A stretch of DNA of 11,789 nt from Solirubrobacterales bacterium (GTDB taxonomy: Bacteria; Actinomycetota; Thermoleophilia; Solirubrobacterales; Solirubrobacteraceae), in contig JACDAP010000019.1 of assembly GCA_013695395.1 (NCBI GenBank), positions 1 through 11,789 on the forward strand. Reading direction: 5' to 3'. Positions within the stretch are counted from its first letter, which is position 1; every line of letters begins with the position of its first letter. This document shows positions 6,009 to 11,789 of this stretch, one piece after another. The notes beneath the pieces were generated by a model that saw nothing but the letters and a program-made list of their open reading frames with translations, was not told the origin of the DNA and did no database searches. Both the position numbers and the translations under genes were made by a program.

Positions 6009-6046
6009 CCTGGACCATGATGAGCCGGGCGTCGGACGGAACCGGC

Positions 6047-6052
6047 ACGCTA
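6047..6052 (-). promoter_or_regulatory. Possible upstream recA -10 element (TAGCGT)
   Basis: TAGCGT (TANNNT) on the recA strand is preceded, 8 nt upstream, by GTGACAGGC, which matches 5 of 9 positions of the mycobacterial PafBC-type motif TTGTCRGTG-N8-TANNNT. The LexA box would lie downstream of this start. The match is partial. Confidence 0.2.
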
Positions 6053-6159
6053 GGCGGGAGGCCTGTCACGACTCCACACCGAGATGTCACAAAAGTGCCC
6101 TCATACCCGCACCGACCCCGCAGGCCGGCCGGCACGGCTCAGTCGGGCAGACTGTGGCC

Positions 6160-6429
6160 ATGGCCGCTCCCGTCGTGATCTACACCTCCCGCACCTGCCC
6201 GTTCTGCCTGCGGGCCGAGTCCCTGCTGAAGGGCAAAGGCGTCGCCTTCGAGCGCCGCCCGATCTGGCGCTTCCTCCCTGGCGGCCGCACGCCGCTCGCC
6301 GAGCGCTTCGGCGCGGAGCACACGAGCGTCCCGCAGATCGTCATCGGGGAGACGCACGTGGGCGGCTGCGACGAGCTCGTCGCGCTCGAGCGCAGCGGCC
6401 GGCTCGACGATCTCCTCACCGGCGGCTGA
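6160..6429 (+). CDS. Glutaredoxin (CPFC active site)
   Basis: The 89-residue protein has the thioredoxin fold in minimal form. It shows strand VVIYTS, the dithiol active site C-P-F-C (YTSRTCPFCLRAESLL), the cis-proline motif TSVPQIVI, and the GGCDEL glutathione-binding turn. This is the GrxC-type class-I pattern. It should act in the cytosol as a thiol-disulfide or deglutathionylation reductase; actinobacteria often lack glutathione, so mycothiol or another thiol may be the partner (inference). The ATG at 6160 is preferred, but the in-frame GTG at 6154 is possible. CAGACT (6148-6153) lies at -12 to -7 of the ATG and is a weak leaderless -10 candidate. The gene is transcribed against its neighbours, diverging from recA across 189 bp and converging on thpR with 16 bp between stops. 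Confidence 0.92.
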   Translation: MAAPVVIYTSRTCPFCLRAESLLKGKGVAFERRPIWRFLPGGRTPLAERFGAEHTSVPQIVIGETHVGGCDELVALERSGRLDDLLTGG

Positions 6430-6445
6430 ACGCGTCGCGGAGGCC

Positions 6446-7000
6446 TCAGGCCGGGCCACCCCAGAGCGCCTCGTACTGCGCCGCCCCCTGCCCCGGGGAG
6501 GAGCGCAGCAGTGCGACCCCCGCACCGGTCCGCCAGGGCTGGCGCGCCCCCTCCGGGAGCGGTGCGAGCTCACGCGGCGCGACATGCCGGTCCCGCCGCA
6601 CCCGCGCGACCGTCACGTGCGGGTGGAACGGGCGCCCCTCCGGCTCCCACCCGATCGCCCGGACACACGCCGTCACCACCGCAGACTGGAGCGCCGAGAG
6701 CCGTCCCGAGACGTCGTCGACCGCGACGGTGAGCACATGGGGGCGGCGGGGGGCGAGCCACAGCGGTGCCGACACCCGCGCCTCGCGTGGGGGCTCGCAC
6801 CGGCCGAGGGCTCGGGCCAGCTCCGGGCCGAGCCGTGCGACGTCCGCTTCGGGCCGTTCGCCGAGAAAGGCGAGCGTGAGGTGCATCGCTGCCGGCTCCA
6901 CGAGCCGGAACGCCGGGTCGTCGCCCACCGCCGCGGTGGCCCAGTCCGCCAGCGCCGCACGGACGCCGGGCGGAGGCTCGATGGCCACGAAGAGCCTCAC
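6446..7000 (-). CDS. thpR: RNA 2',3'-cyclic phosphodiesterase ThpR (LigT family)
   Basis: The 184-residue protein belongs to the 2H phosphoesterase superfamily and carries both catalytic motifs: H40-L-T-L (AAMHLTLAFLGERP) and H128-V-T-V (FHPHVTVARV). Related enzymes hydrolyse RNA 2',3'-cyclic phosphates to 2'-phosphates and can ligate 2'-5' ends in vitro. The N-terminal strand RLFVAIEPP is the classic family start, which fixes the GTG at 7000. No Shine-Dalgarno sequence precedes it. Upstream the frame stays open into cinA without a better start. A 70-nt gap separates it from the cinA stop, and it is probably cotranscribed with cinA and rodZ. The arrangement cinA-thpR-recA is common in actinobacteria and Firmicutes. 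Confidence 0.94.
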   Translation of the reverse strand: MRLFVAIEPPPGVRAALADWATAAVGDDPAFRLVEPAAMHLTLAFLGERPEADVARLGPELARALGRCEPPREARVSAPLWLAPRRPHVLTVAVDDVSGRLSALQSAVVTACVRAIGWEPEGRPFHPHVTVARVRRDRHVAPRELAPLPEGARQPWRTGAGVALLRSSPGQGAAQYEALWGGPA

Positions 7001-7034
7001 CGGGCGCTGACGAAGGGACGGCGTTCGAGGTTCC

Positions 7035-7049
7035 TCTCGCTCAGCGAGA
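7035..7049. repeat. Inverted repeat in the cinA-thpR gap
   Basis: TCTCGCT and AGCGAGA face each other across a single base, so a hairpin with a six-pair stem and a three-base loop can form. The GTTCCTC heptamer flanks it on both sides as a direct repeat. It may be a weak attenuator or an RNA processing site between cinA and thpR, or it may be chance. Confidence 0.3.
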
Positions 7050-7070
7050 CGTTCCTCGAGCGCGGCACGC

Positions 7071-8369
7071 TCACAGCGGTGGTGCGCCGAGCCCCAACAG
7101 CGCCCGGCGGACCAGATGCAGCGCGACGGTGGTCGACCGGTCGCGCACGTCGAAGCGCGAGCCCGGCAGGTGCACGGTGCGCGTGAGATGCTCGCCCTCG
7201 CCGAAGGCGACCGAGAAGCAGACGGTGCCCACGGGCTTCTCCTCGGTGCCGCCGCCCGGGCCGGCGATCCCGGTGATTCCGACCCCGACGTCGGCTCCCA
7301 GCGCGGAGCGGACCCCGTCGGCCAGCCCTGCGGCGACCTCCTCGGAGACCGCGCCGACTCGCTCGATGAGTGCGGGATCCACGCCTGCGAGGGCGATCTT
7401 GGCCGCGTTCGCGTAGACGACGAGCCCACCGACCATGTACTCGCTCGAGCCCGCGCGCTCGGTCAGCCGGGCGCCGAGCAGCCCGCCGGTGCAGGACTCG
7501 GCGACGGCGATCGTCAGTCCCCGCTCGCCCAGCAGGTCGGCCACCTGCTCGTCGACCGAGCGACCGTCGTCGGAGAAGAGGATGCCCCCGTGGCGCTCGC
7601 GGACGGTCGCCGCGAAGTGGTCGTAGGCGGCCTGGTCGGCGGGCTCGTAGCGGGTGACGACCTCGACCTCGCCGCGGCGCAGGCAGGTGGTGATCTCGAG
7701 CGCGCTGATCCTGCCGTCCTCGCCGTCGGCCACGCGCAGCGTCTCGGCGATCTCCGACTCCGGGATCCCGAAGAGCCGCAGCATCCGCTGGCTGTACTCG
7801 ACGGCCGCGCCGGTCGCCGCGCGGAACGCGGCGGTCTCCACCGCGGCCGCCCACATCGGCTTCAGCTCGCCGGGGGGGCCGGGGAGCACGACGACGGTCG
7901 GTGCGGTCCCGGAGAGCGGAGGCACGACGAGCCCCGGCGCGGTCCCGACCGGCTCGAGCACGGTCGCGCCCTCGGGCACCATCGCCTGCTTGCGGTTGGC
8001 CGCTTCGATCGCGGCCGGATCGAGATCGGGCCACCGGGCCAGCAGCGGCTCCACGATCAGCCGGATCCGCTCGGAGAGCGCCTCGTCGAGCGCCGACGGG
8101 CGCCCCTGGAAGTCCCCGACCACCGGTGCGGTGAGGTCGTCGGCGGTCGGGCCCAGTCCGCCCGAGGTGAGGATCAGGTCCATCCCCTCGCCCGAGAAGA
8201 AGCGGAGCGCCCCCACGAGGTCTCGGGCCCGGTCGCCGACCACCGCGATGTGGGCGATGTCGATGCCGAGCTCGCGCAGCCGCTCGGCGAGCCAGGGGCC
8301 GTTGCGGTCGACCACCCGGCCGGTGAGCACCTCGGTGCCCGTCACGACGATCCCGGCGCGAGCGCTCAT
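7071..8369 (-). CDS. cinA: CinA: MoaB/Mog-like domain fused to NMN deamidase domain
   Basis: The 432-residue product has two parts. The N-terminal MoaB/MogA-like domain (about 3-170) shows the opening [21 protein letters not shown] and the signature [13 protein letters not shown] (68-80). This domain is linked to ADP-ribose pyrophosphatase activity in CinA proteins. The C-terminal PncC domain (about 275-430) shows the nucleophile region [16 protein letters not shown] (serine 292) and the [20 protein letters not shown] loop (364-383). It deamidates nicotinamide mononucleotide for pyridine-nucleotide salvage. Both catalytic regions look intact. The name comes from competence-induced loci, though competence is not implied here. 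The ATG at 8369 overlaps the last base of the rodZ stop (TGATG), indicating translational coupling; the preceding TTG codon is not needed. Confidence 0.96.
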   Translation of the reverse strand: MSARAGIVVTGTEVLTGRVVDRNGPWLAERLRELGIDIAHIAVVGDRARDLVGALRFFSGEGMDLILTSGGLGPTADDLTAPVVGDFQGRPSALDEALSERIRLIVEPLLARWPDLDPAAIEAANRKQAMVPEGATVLEPVGTAPGLVVPPLSGTAPTVVVLPGPPGELKPMWAAAVETAAFRAATGAAVEYSQRMLRLFGIPESEIAETLRVADGEDGRISALEITTCLRRGEVEVVTRYEPADQAAYDHFAATVRERHGGILFSDDGRSVDEQVADLLGERGLTIAVAESCTGGLLGARLTERAGSSEYMVGGLVVYANAAKIALAGVDPALIERVGAVSEEVAAGLADGVRSALGADVGVGITGIAGPGGGTEEKPVGTVCFSVAFGEGEHLTRTVHLPGSRFDVRDRSTTVALHLVRRALLGLGAPPL

Positions 8370-9190
8370 CAACCGCAGGTGGGCAGCTCGTCAGCCTTCA
8401 GGCGCCGCATCCCGGACGGCGTGAACGTGTAGCCGATCGGCGTCGAGGAGGCGGGCGGGCGGAACGTCTTGCCGTTGAAGCGGATCCGCGCGTTGTTGTT
8501 GCCGAGGGTCAGGGTGAACCGTGAGGACCGGTACGTCTTCTGGGTCTCGCCCTCGCGCAGGTCGACGCCGTTGATGAGCGCCCCCTGCCCCTCAGCGCGC
8601 AGGCAGACGTTCACGTTGCCGGTCGGCAGCACGCGAAGCGTGGCGAGCTTGCGCTCGGGCTTTGGCTCCTCCTCGACGGGCGCTGTCCCGGAGGAGGGCT
8701 GCTTCGGCGCGCTGCGCGGCGTGGACCCGGTGCTCGTCGTCGAATCCGGCCGGGTCGAGACCGGGTCCCCGTCGTCGTTGTTGAGCGCGCCGATCAGGTA
8801 GATCACGGCGAACAAGGCCAGCACGAGCGCGAGCACGATCGCACCCCGTCCCGGTCCTCCCCCGCCCCCGCGCGGCAACCCCCCGGGGCCGCGTGATGAG
8901 CGACCGGTGGAGGGTGTCGATCGCGGAGCGATCGGGCGCAGCTCCGAATCGGCGAGCCGCTCGTGGCGCAGCTTGTACTCGTCGACGAGCAGCTTGGCGT
9001 CGAGGCCGAGCGCCTCGGCGTAGGTCCGCAGGAAGGTCTTGACGAACGTCGGCCCGGGAAGGAGCTCCCACTCCTCGTTCTCGAGCGCCCGGAGGTACTT
9101 CGCGCGGATCTTCGTCGCCTGCTCGATCTCGGCGATGTCGATGCGAGCGCGCATGCGGGCGTCTCGCAGGGTGGCGCCGATCTCGGGCAT
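8369..9190 (-). CDS. rodZ: RodZ-like HTH / membrane / DUF4115 protein
   Basis: The 273-residue protein begins with a RodZ-type helix-turn-helix domain (about 1-75; [20 protein letters not shown], then [22 protein letters not shown] and the [16 protein letters not shown] helix). A Gly/Pro/Ser/Arg-rich linker (85-115) follows, then one transmembrane segment (about 117-135, [20 protein letters not shown]). Next come a Thr/Ser/Pro-rich spacer and an extracytoplasmic DUF4115 beta domain (about 183-270). This is the layout of RodZ, which couples the MreB cytoskeleton to wall synthesis in rods. In actinobacteria the role is less clear, and mreB is not in this window. The ATG at 9190 lies 12 nt after the ftsK stop and has no Shine-Dalgarno sequence. 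Its stop overlaps the cinA start. Two cysteines (C196 and C272) lie in the outer domain and may pair. Confidence 0.88.
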   Translation of the reverse strand: MPEIGATLRDARMRARIDIAEIEQATKIRAKYLRALENEEWELLPGPTFVKTFLRTYAEALGLDAKLLVDEYKLRHERLADSELRPIAPRSTPSTGRSSRGPGGLPRGGGGGPGRGAIVLALVLALFAVIYLIGALNNDDGDPVSTRPDSTTSTGSTPRSAPKQPSSGTAPVEEEPKPERKLATLRVLPTGNVNVCLRAEGQGALINGVDLREGETQKTYRSSRFTLTLGNNNARIRFNGKTFRPPASSTPIGYTFTPSGMRRLKADELPTCG

Positions 9191-9202
9191 GCAACGCGCA
9201 GG

Positions 9203-11789
9203 CTACTCGTCGTCAGCCGCCGCGCCGAGCTCCGGCAGCGACGGTGCATCCAGCACGTCGGCCGCGTCGGGCAGTTCGACGTCCGCCTGCGGTGCCTGGG
9301 CGGGGGCGGCGAGTGAGGCGAGCACCCGCGGAAGATCCTGTGGGGTGACGAGCACCTGGCGAGGCTTGGAGCCCTCGTACCCGGAGATGACGCCGCGGCG
9401 TTCGAGCATGTCGATGAGGCGTCCCGCGCGTGTGTAGCCGAGGCGCAGTCGTCGCTGCAGCATGGAGGTGGACGCGGTGCCCATCTCGACGACCAGCTCG
9501 ATCGCGTCGCCGAGGAGCGGATCCTCGTCGGGGTCGAACCCGTCGTCGTCGGCCTTCTCGGGCTCGCTCTCCTCCTTCTCGACCTCCTCGAGGAGGTCCG
9601 CGCGGAGCTCGGGTTCGCCCTGGGCGGCCCAGAACTCGGTGAGCAGGGCGACCTGGGGCTCGTCGATGTAGGCGCCCTGAATGCGGTGGAGCTTGGAGGA
9701 GCCGACGGCGCTGAAGAGCATGTCTCCCATGCCGAGCAGGGACTCGGCGCCGTTCTGGTCGAGGATGACCCGAGAGTCCGTCTGGGAGGAGACGCTGAAG
9801 GCGATCCGGGAGGGGACGTTCGCCTTGATCATGCCGGTGATGACGTCCACCCGCGGGGATTGCGTGGCGAGGACGAGGTGGATGCCGACCGCTCGCGCCT
9901 TCTGCGCGATCCGGATGATCGAGTCCTCGACGTCGGCGGGCGCGACCATCATCAGGTCGGCGAGCTCGTCGATGACGCAGAGGATGTACGGCAGCGCCGC
10001 CTCGCCCTTGCCGACGCGGTGCTTGTTGAGCTCCGGCAGCGAGCGGGTGCGGGCCATCGACATGATTCCGTAGCGCCACTCCATCTCGCGGACGAGGTTC
10101 TGGAGCGCGTTGGCGGCGGCGCGTGGCGAGGTGATCACCGGCGTGAGCAGGTGTGGCAGCTCCTCGTAGTGGTTCAGCTCGACCTGCTTGGGGTCGACGA
10201 GGACGAGGCGGACCTCCTCCGGCGTCGCGCGCAGGAGGATCGAGGAGAGCATCGAGTTGATGCAGGCCGACTTGCCCGCGCCGGTGGTGCCGGCGACCAG
10301 GATGTGCGGCATCTTCGCGAGGTCGGCGTGGATCGCCTTGCCGGAGACGTCCTTGCCGAGCCAGACGGTGAGCGGGCTCGAGCCCTCCGGCGGCGGGCCG
10401 TAGACGTCGCCGAGCGTGACCATCTTCCGCTTCAGGTTCGGAACCTCGACGCCGACCGCGGTCTTGCCGGGGATCGGCGCGAGGATGCGGATCTCGGTGG
10501 CCGCGAGCGCGTACGCGAGATCGTCCTTCATCTGGCTGACCTTGCTCATCTTGATGCCGGGCGCGAGGCGGAGCTCGAAGCGGGTGATGTGCGGGCCGCT
10601 GACGGTGCCGACGATCTTCGCGTCGACCTTGAAGTGGGCGAGCGCCTCGATCAGACGGCGCGCGACGTCGGCGTTGCCGGCGGTGTCCGGGCGCGCGTCG
10701 GCGGCGGCGGAGCGGGTGAGCAGCTGCGCGTGAGGACGGTGCCAGTCGATCGCGCCGTCGATGTCCATGACTCCCTGCTCGCCGACCGGGATGTCGTCGA
10801 GCGGGTCGGGCTCCAGCTTGGCTGCGCGGGCGGGCGGCGGGGCGAGTGCCGTGGGCTCGTCCTCCTCGACGAACGGCTCGGCCTCGGGCTCCTCGTCTCG
10901 GGCGAACGGCGTCTCGTCGGCCGCTTCGGGAAGCGTCGGCTCCAGCGTGACGGGCGCGTCGGGCTCACCGAAGAGGTCCGGGTAGCGCAGCGCACCGTCA
11001 AGCTCTCGGTCGAGCGGGAGCGGCTCGTACCCGTCCGCGCCGCGGCTGATCCGCGGCTCCTCGGAGAAGACCGGCTCGACCACGGGCTCGGACGCCTTTG
11101 CCTTGCGGCGGGGTGCGCGCGTCGGCGGAGCCGTCTCCTCATCGTGCGACGCGTCGAACCAGTCCTCCTCGGCCGGCGCGCGCGGCACCCGCAGGCTCCG
11201 CGTCGTATCGGCGGCCACGAGGGCTCCCGAGCGGAGCACGCTGGCCACGCTCGCCCCGGTGACCAGCGTGGCGGCCGCGAGCAGCCCGAAGACGGCGAGG
11301 ATGTGCGCGCCGATCGTGCCCAGCAGCGTGGAGACGACGTAGAGCTCGGCCTCCCCCACCGCGCCGCCGCGCGGCTCGAAGATCTCCGGGCGCCAGAACG
11401 CGCCGTGCGCCCCGTCCGGCCCGAGGCCGAGCGTCCCGGCGCCGAGCGCAAGGGCGAGGGCCAGGAAGCCGACGATCGCCCCCGCGCGAAAGGGCCGGAA
11501 CGCGGGGATGACGGGCCGCAGGACGAGCAGGCCGCCCCCGAGCGCGAGGACGGCAGGCGCACCGAAGCGCAGGACACCGAAGCTCCAGGTGAGCGCGTCG
11601 GTGAGGGCGGCCCCGATCGCCCCGGCCTCCCAGCCGAGCCACAGAGGGAAGACGAGGAAGACCGCGAGGGCGACGAGGCCGAGGCCGATGAGGTCGAGCT
11701 CACGCTGCTCGAGGACCGGCAGGCGCGGGACCGCGGTGGCGCTCGACCGGCGCGCGCGGGCCTGGCTGCCGCCGCGGGCGGGTGGATTG
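9203..11789 (-). CDS. ftsK: DNA translocase FtsK, 5' end beyond the window
   Basis: The frame is open from the right edge to a TAG at 9203-9205, giving 861 visible residues; only the start is missing. A basic Arg/Ala lead (1-30) is followed by four membrane segments (about 32-50, 74-90, 102-122 and 150-178). An acidic Pro/Glu-rich linker (about 205-335) leads to the motor. The alpha/beta motor shows Walker A GTTGAGKS (500-507), Walker B ILCVIDELADLMM (602-614) and the ATQSPRVDVITG motif after it. A winged-helix gamma domain (about 755-811; LRLGYTRAGRLIDMLERRGVISG) would read polar chromosome motifs. FtsK/SpoIIIE proteins pump DNA through the division septum and, in many bacteria, activate XerCD at dif. 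A GTG at 11359 is only an internal codon: residues upstream of it still encode the first three membrane helices. It is the first gene of the ftsK-rodZ-cinA-thpR run. Confidence 0.96.
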   Translation of the reverse strand, partial: NPPARGGSQARARRSSATAVPRLPVLEQRELDLIGLGLVALAVFLVFPLWLGWEAGAIGAALTDALTWSFGVLRFGAPAVLALGGGLLVLRPVIPAFRPFRAGAIVGFLALALALGAGTLGLGPDGAHGAFWRPEIFEPRGGAVGEAELYVVSTLLGTIGAHILAVFGLLAAATLVTGASVASVLRSGALVAADTTRSLRVPRAPAEEDWFDASHDEETAPPTRAPRRKAKASEPVVEPVFSEEPRISRGADGYEPLPLDRELDGALRYPDLFGEPDAPVTLEPTLPEAADETPFARDEEPEAEPFVEEDEPTALAPPPARAAKLEPDPLDDIPVGEQGVMDIDGAIDWHRPHAQLLTRSAAADARPDTAGNADVARRLIEALAHFKVDAKIVGTVSGPHITRFELRLAPGIKMSKVSQMKDDLAYALAATEIRILAPIPGKTAVGVEVPNLKRKMVTLGDVYGPPPEGSSPLTVWLGKDVSGKAIHADLAKMPHILVAGTTGAGKSACINSMLSSILLRATPEEVRLVLVDPKQVELNHYEELPHLLTPVITSPRAAANALQNLVREMEWRYGIMSMARTRSLPELNKHRVGKGEAALPYILCVIDELADLMMVAPADVEDSIIRIAQKARAVGIHLVLATQSPRVDVITGMIKANVPSRIAFSVSSQTDSRVILDQNGAESLLGMGDMLFSAVGSSKLHRIQGAYIDEPQVALLTEFWAAQGEPELRADLLEEVEKEESEPEKADDDGFDPDEDPLLGDAIELVVEMGTASTSMLQRRLRLGYTRAGRLIDMLERRGVISGYEGSKPRQVLVTPQDLPRVLASLAAPAQAPQADVELPDAADVLDAPSLPELGAAADDE

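Noticed and set aside
4777..6159. Plus-strand open frame running through recA into the glutaredoxin
   Set aside because: The part opposite recA has no conserved features; only the last 89 codons form a real protein. The long frame is an effect of high GC.
6442..6452. GGCCTCAGGCC inverted repeat between glutaredoxin and thpR
   Set aside because: The stem is four or five pairs with a one- to three-base loop; too weak to call a terminator.
7116..8432. Plus-strand open frame opposite cinA
   Set aside because: It is a mirror of cinA codon structure with no recognisable domain and no start context.
9581..9598. Perfect 18-bp palindrome GACCTCCTCGAGGAGGTC
   Set aside because: It lies inside ftsK and encodes D-L-L-E-E-V with the preferred GC-rich codons, which produce the palindrome by themselves. 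No sign of a site for a DNA-binding protein.
11357..11359. GTG at 11359 as the ftsK start
   Set aside because: The frame upstream stays open to the window edge and encodes three further hydrophobic membrane segments typical of FtsK.

Overview
The window is a GC-rich (about 70%) chromosomal segment from an actinobacterium. The evidence is a radical-SAM protein of the mycobacterial Rv2578c type, two Gram-positive-type LexA boxes (GAAC-N4-GTTC), GTG starts, few Shine-Dalgarno sites, and the order ftsK-rodZ-cinA-thpR-recA-recX-miaB. Small secreted cysteine proteins and a secreted strand-repeat protein point loosely to Thermoleophilia/Solirubrobacterales. That placement is an inference, not something the sequence proves.

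Layout, right to left along the minus strand. From 11789 to about 6446 there is a run of ftsK (5' end cut by the window edge), a rodZ-like HTH/membrane gene, cinA (its ATG shares one base with the rodZ stop) and thpR. A small glutaredoxin gene (6160-6429, plus strand) converges on thpR and diverges from recA. recA and recX (5970-4281) form a tight pair behind a LexA box and end in a long hairpin that contains the recX stop codon. Next come a small secreted four-cysteine protein gene (4014-3703) and miaB (3592-2261). A cupin gene (1784-2251, plus) converges on miaB and diverges from the radical-SAM gene (1733-654, minus). A near-perfect LexA box lies between those two starts. The left edge holds the first 109 codons of a secreted protein (327-1, minus).

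How the genes fit together. Most are housekeeping: chromosome translocation and division (ftsK), cell shape (rodZ), NMN deamidation (cinA), RNA 2',3'-cyclic phosphodiesterase (thpR), recombination and its modulator (recA/recX), and tRNA ms2i6A modification (miaB). Two points stand out. First, both recA and a SplB-like radical-SAM protein of unknown substrate carry SOS operators, which suggests the latter is a damage-inducible repair factor. Second, the first codons of miaB are duplicated 616 bp upstream, behind a promoter-like element, as an exact 18-bp repeat that brackets the small secreted-protein gene. It looks like an islet inserted between miaB and its ancestral promoter. Three gene starts have a TANNNT -10 element 6-7 nt upstream, as expected for leaderless transcripts.

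I found no CRISPR array, tRNA, rRNA, transposase or integrase.
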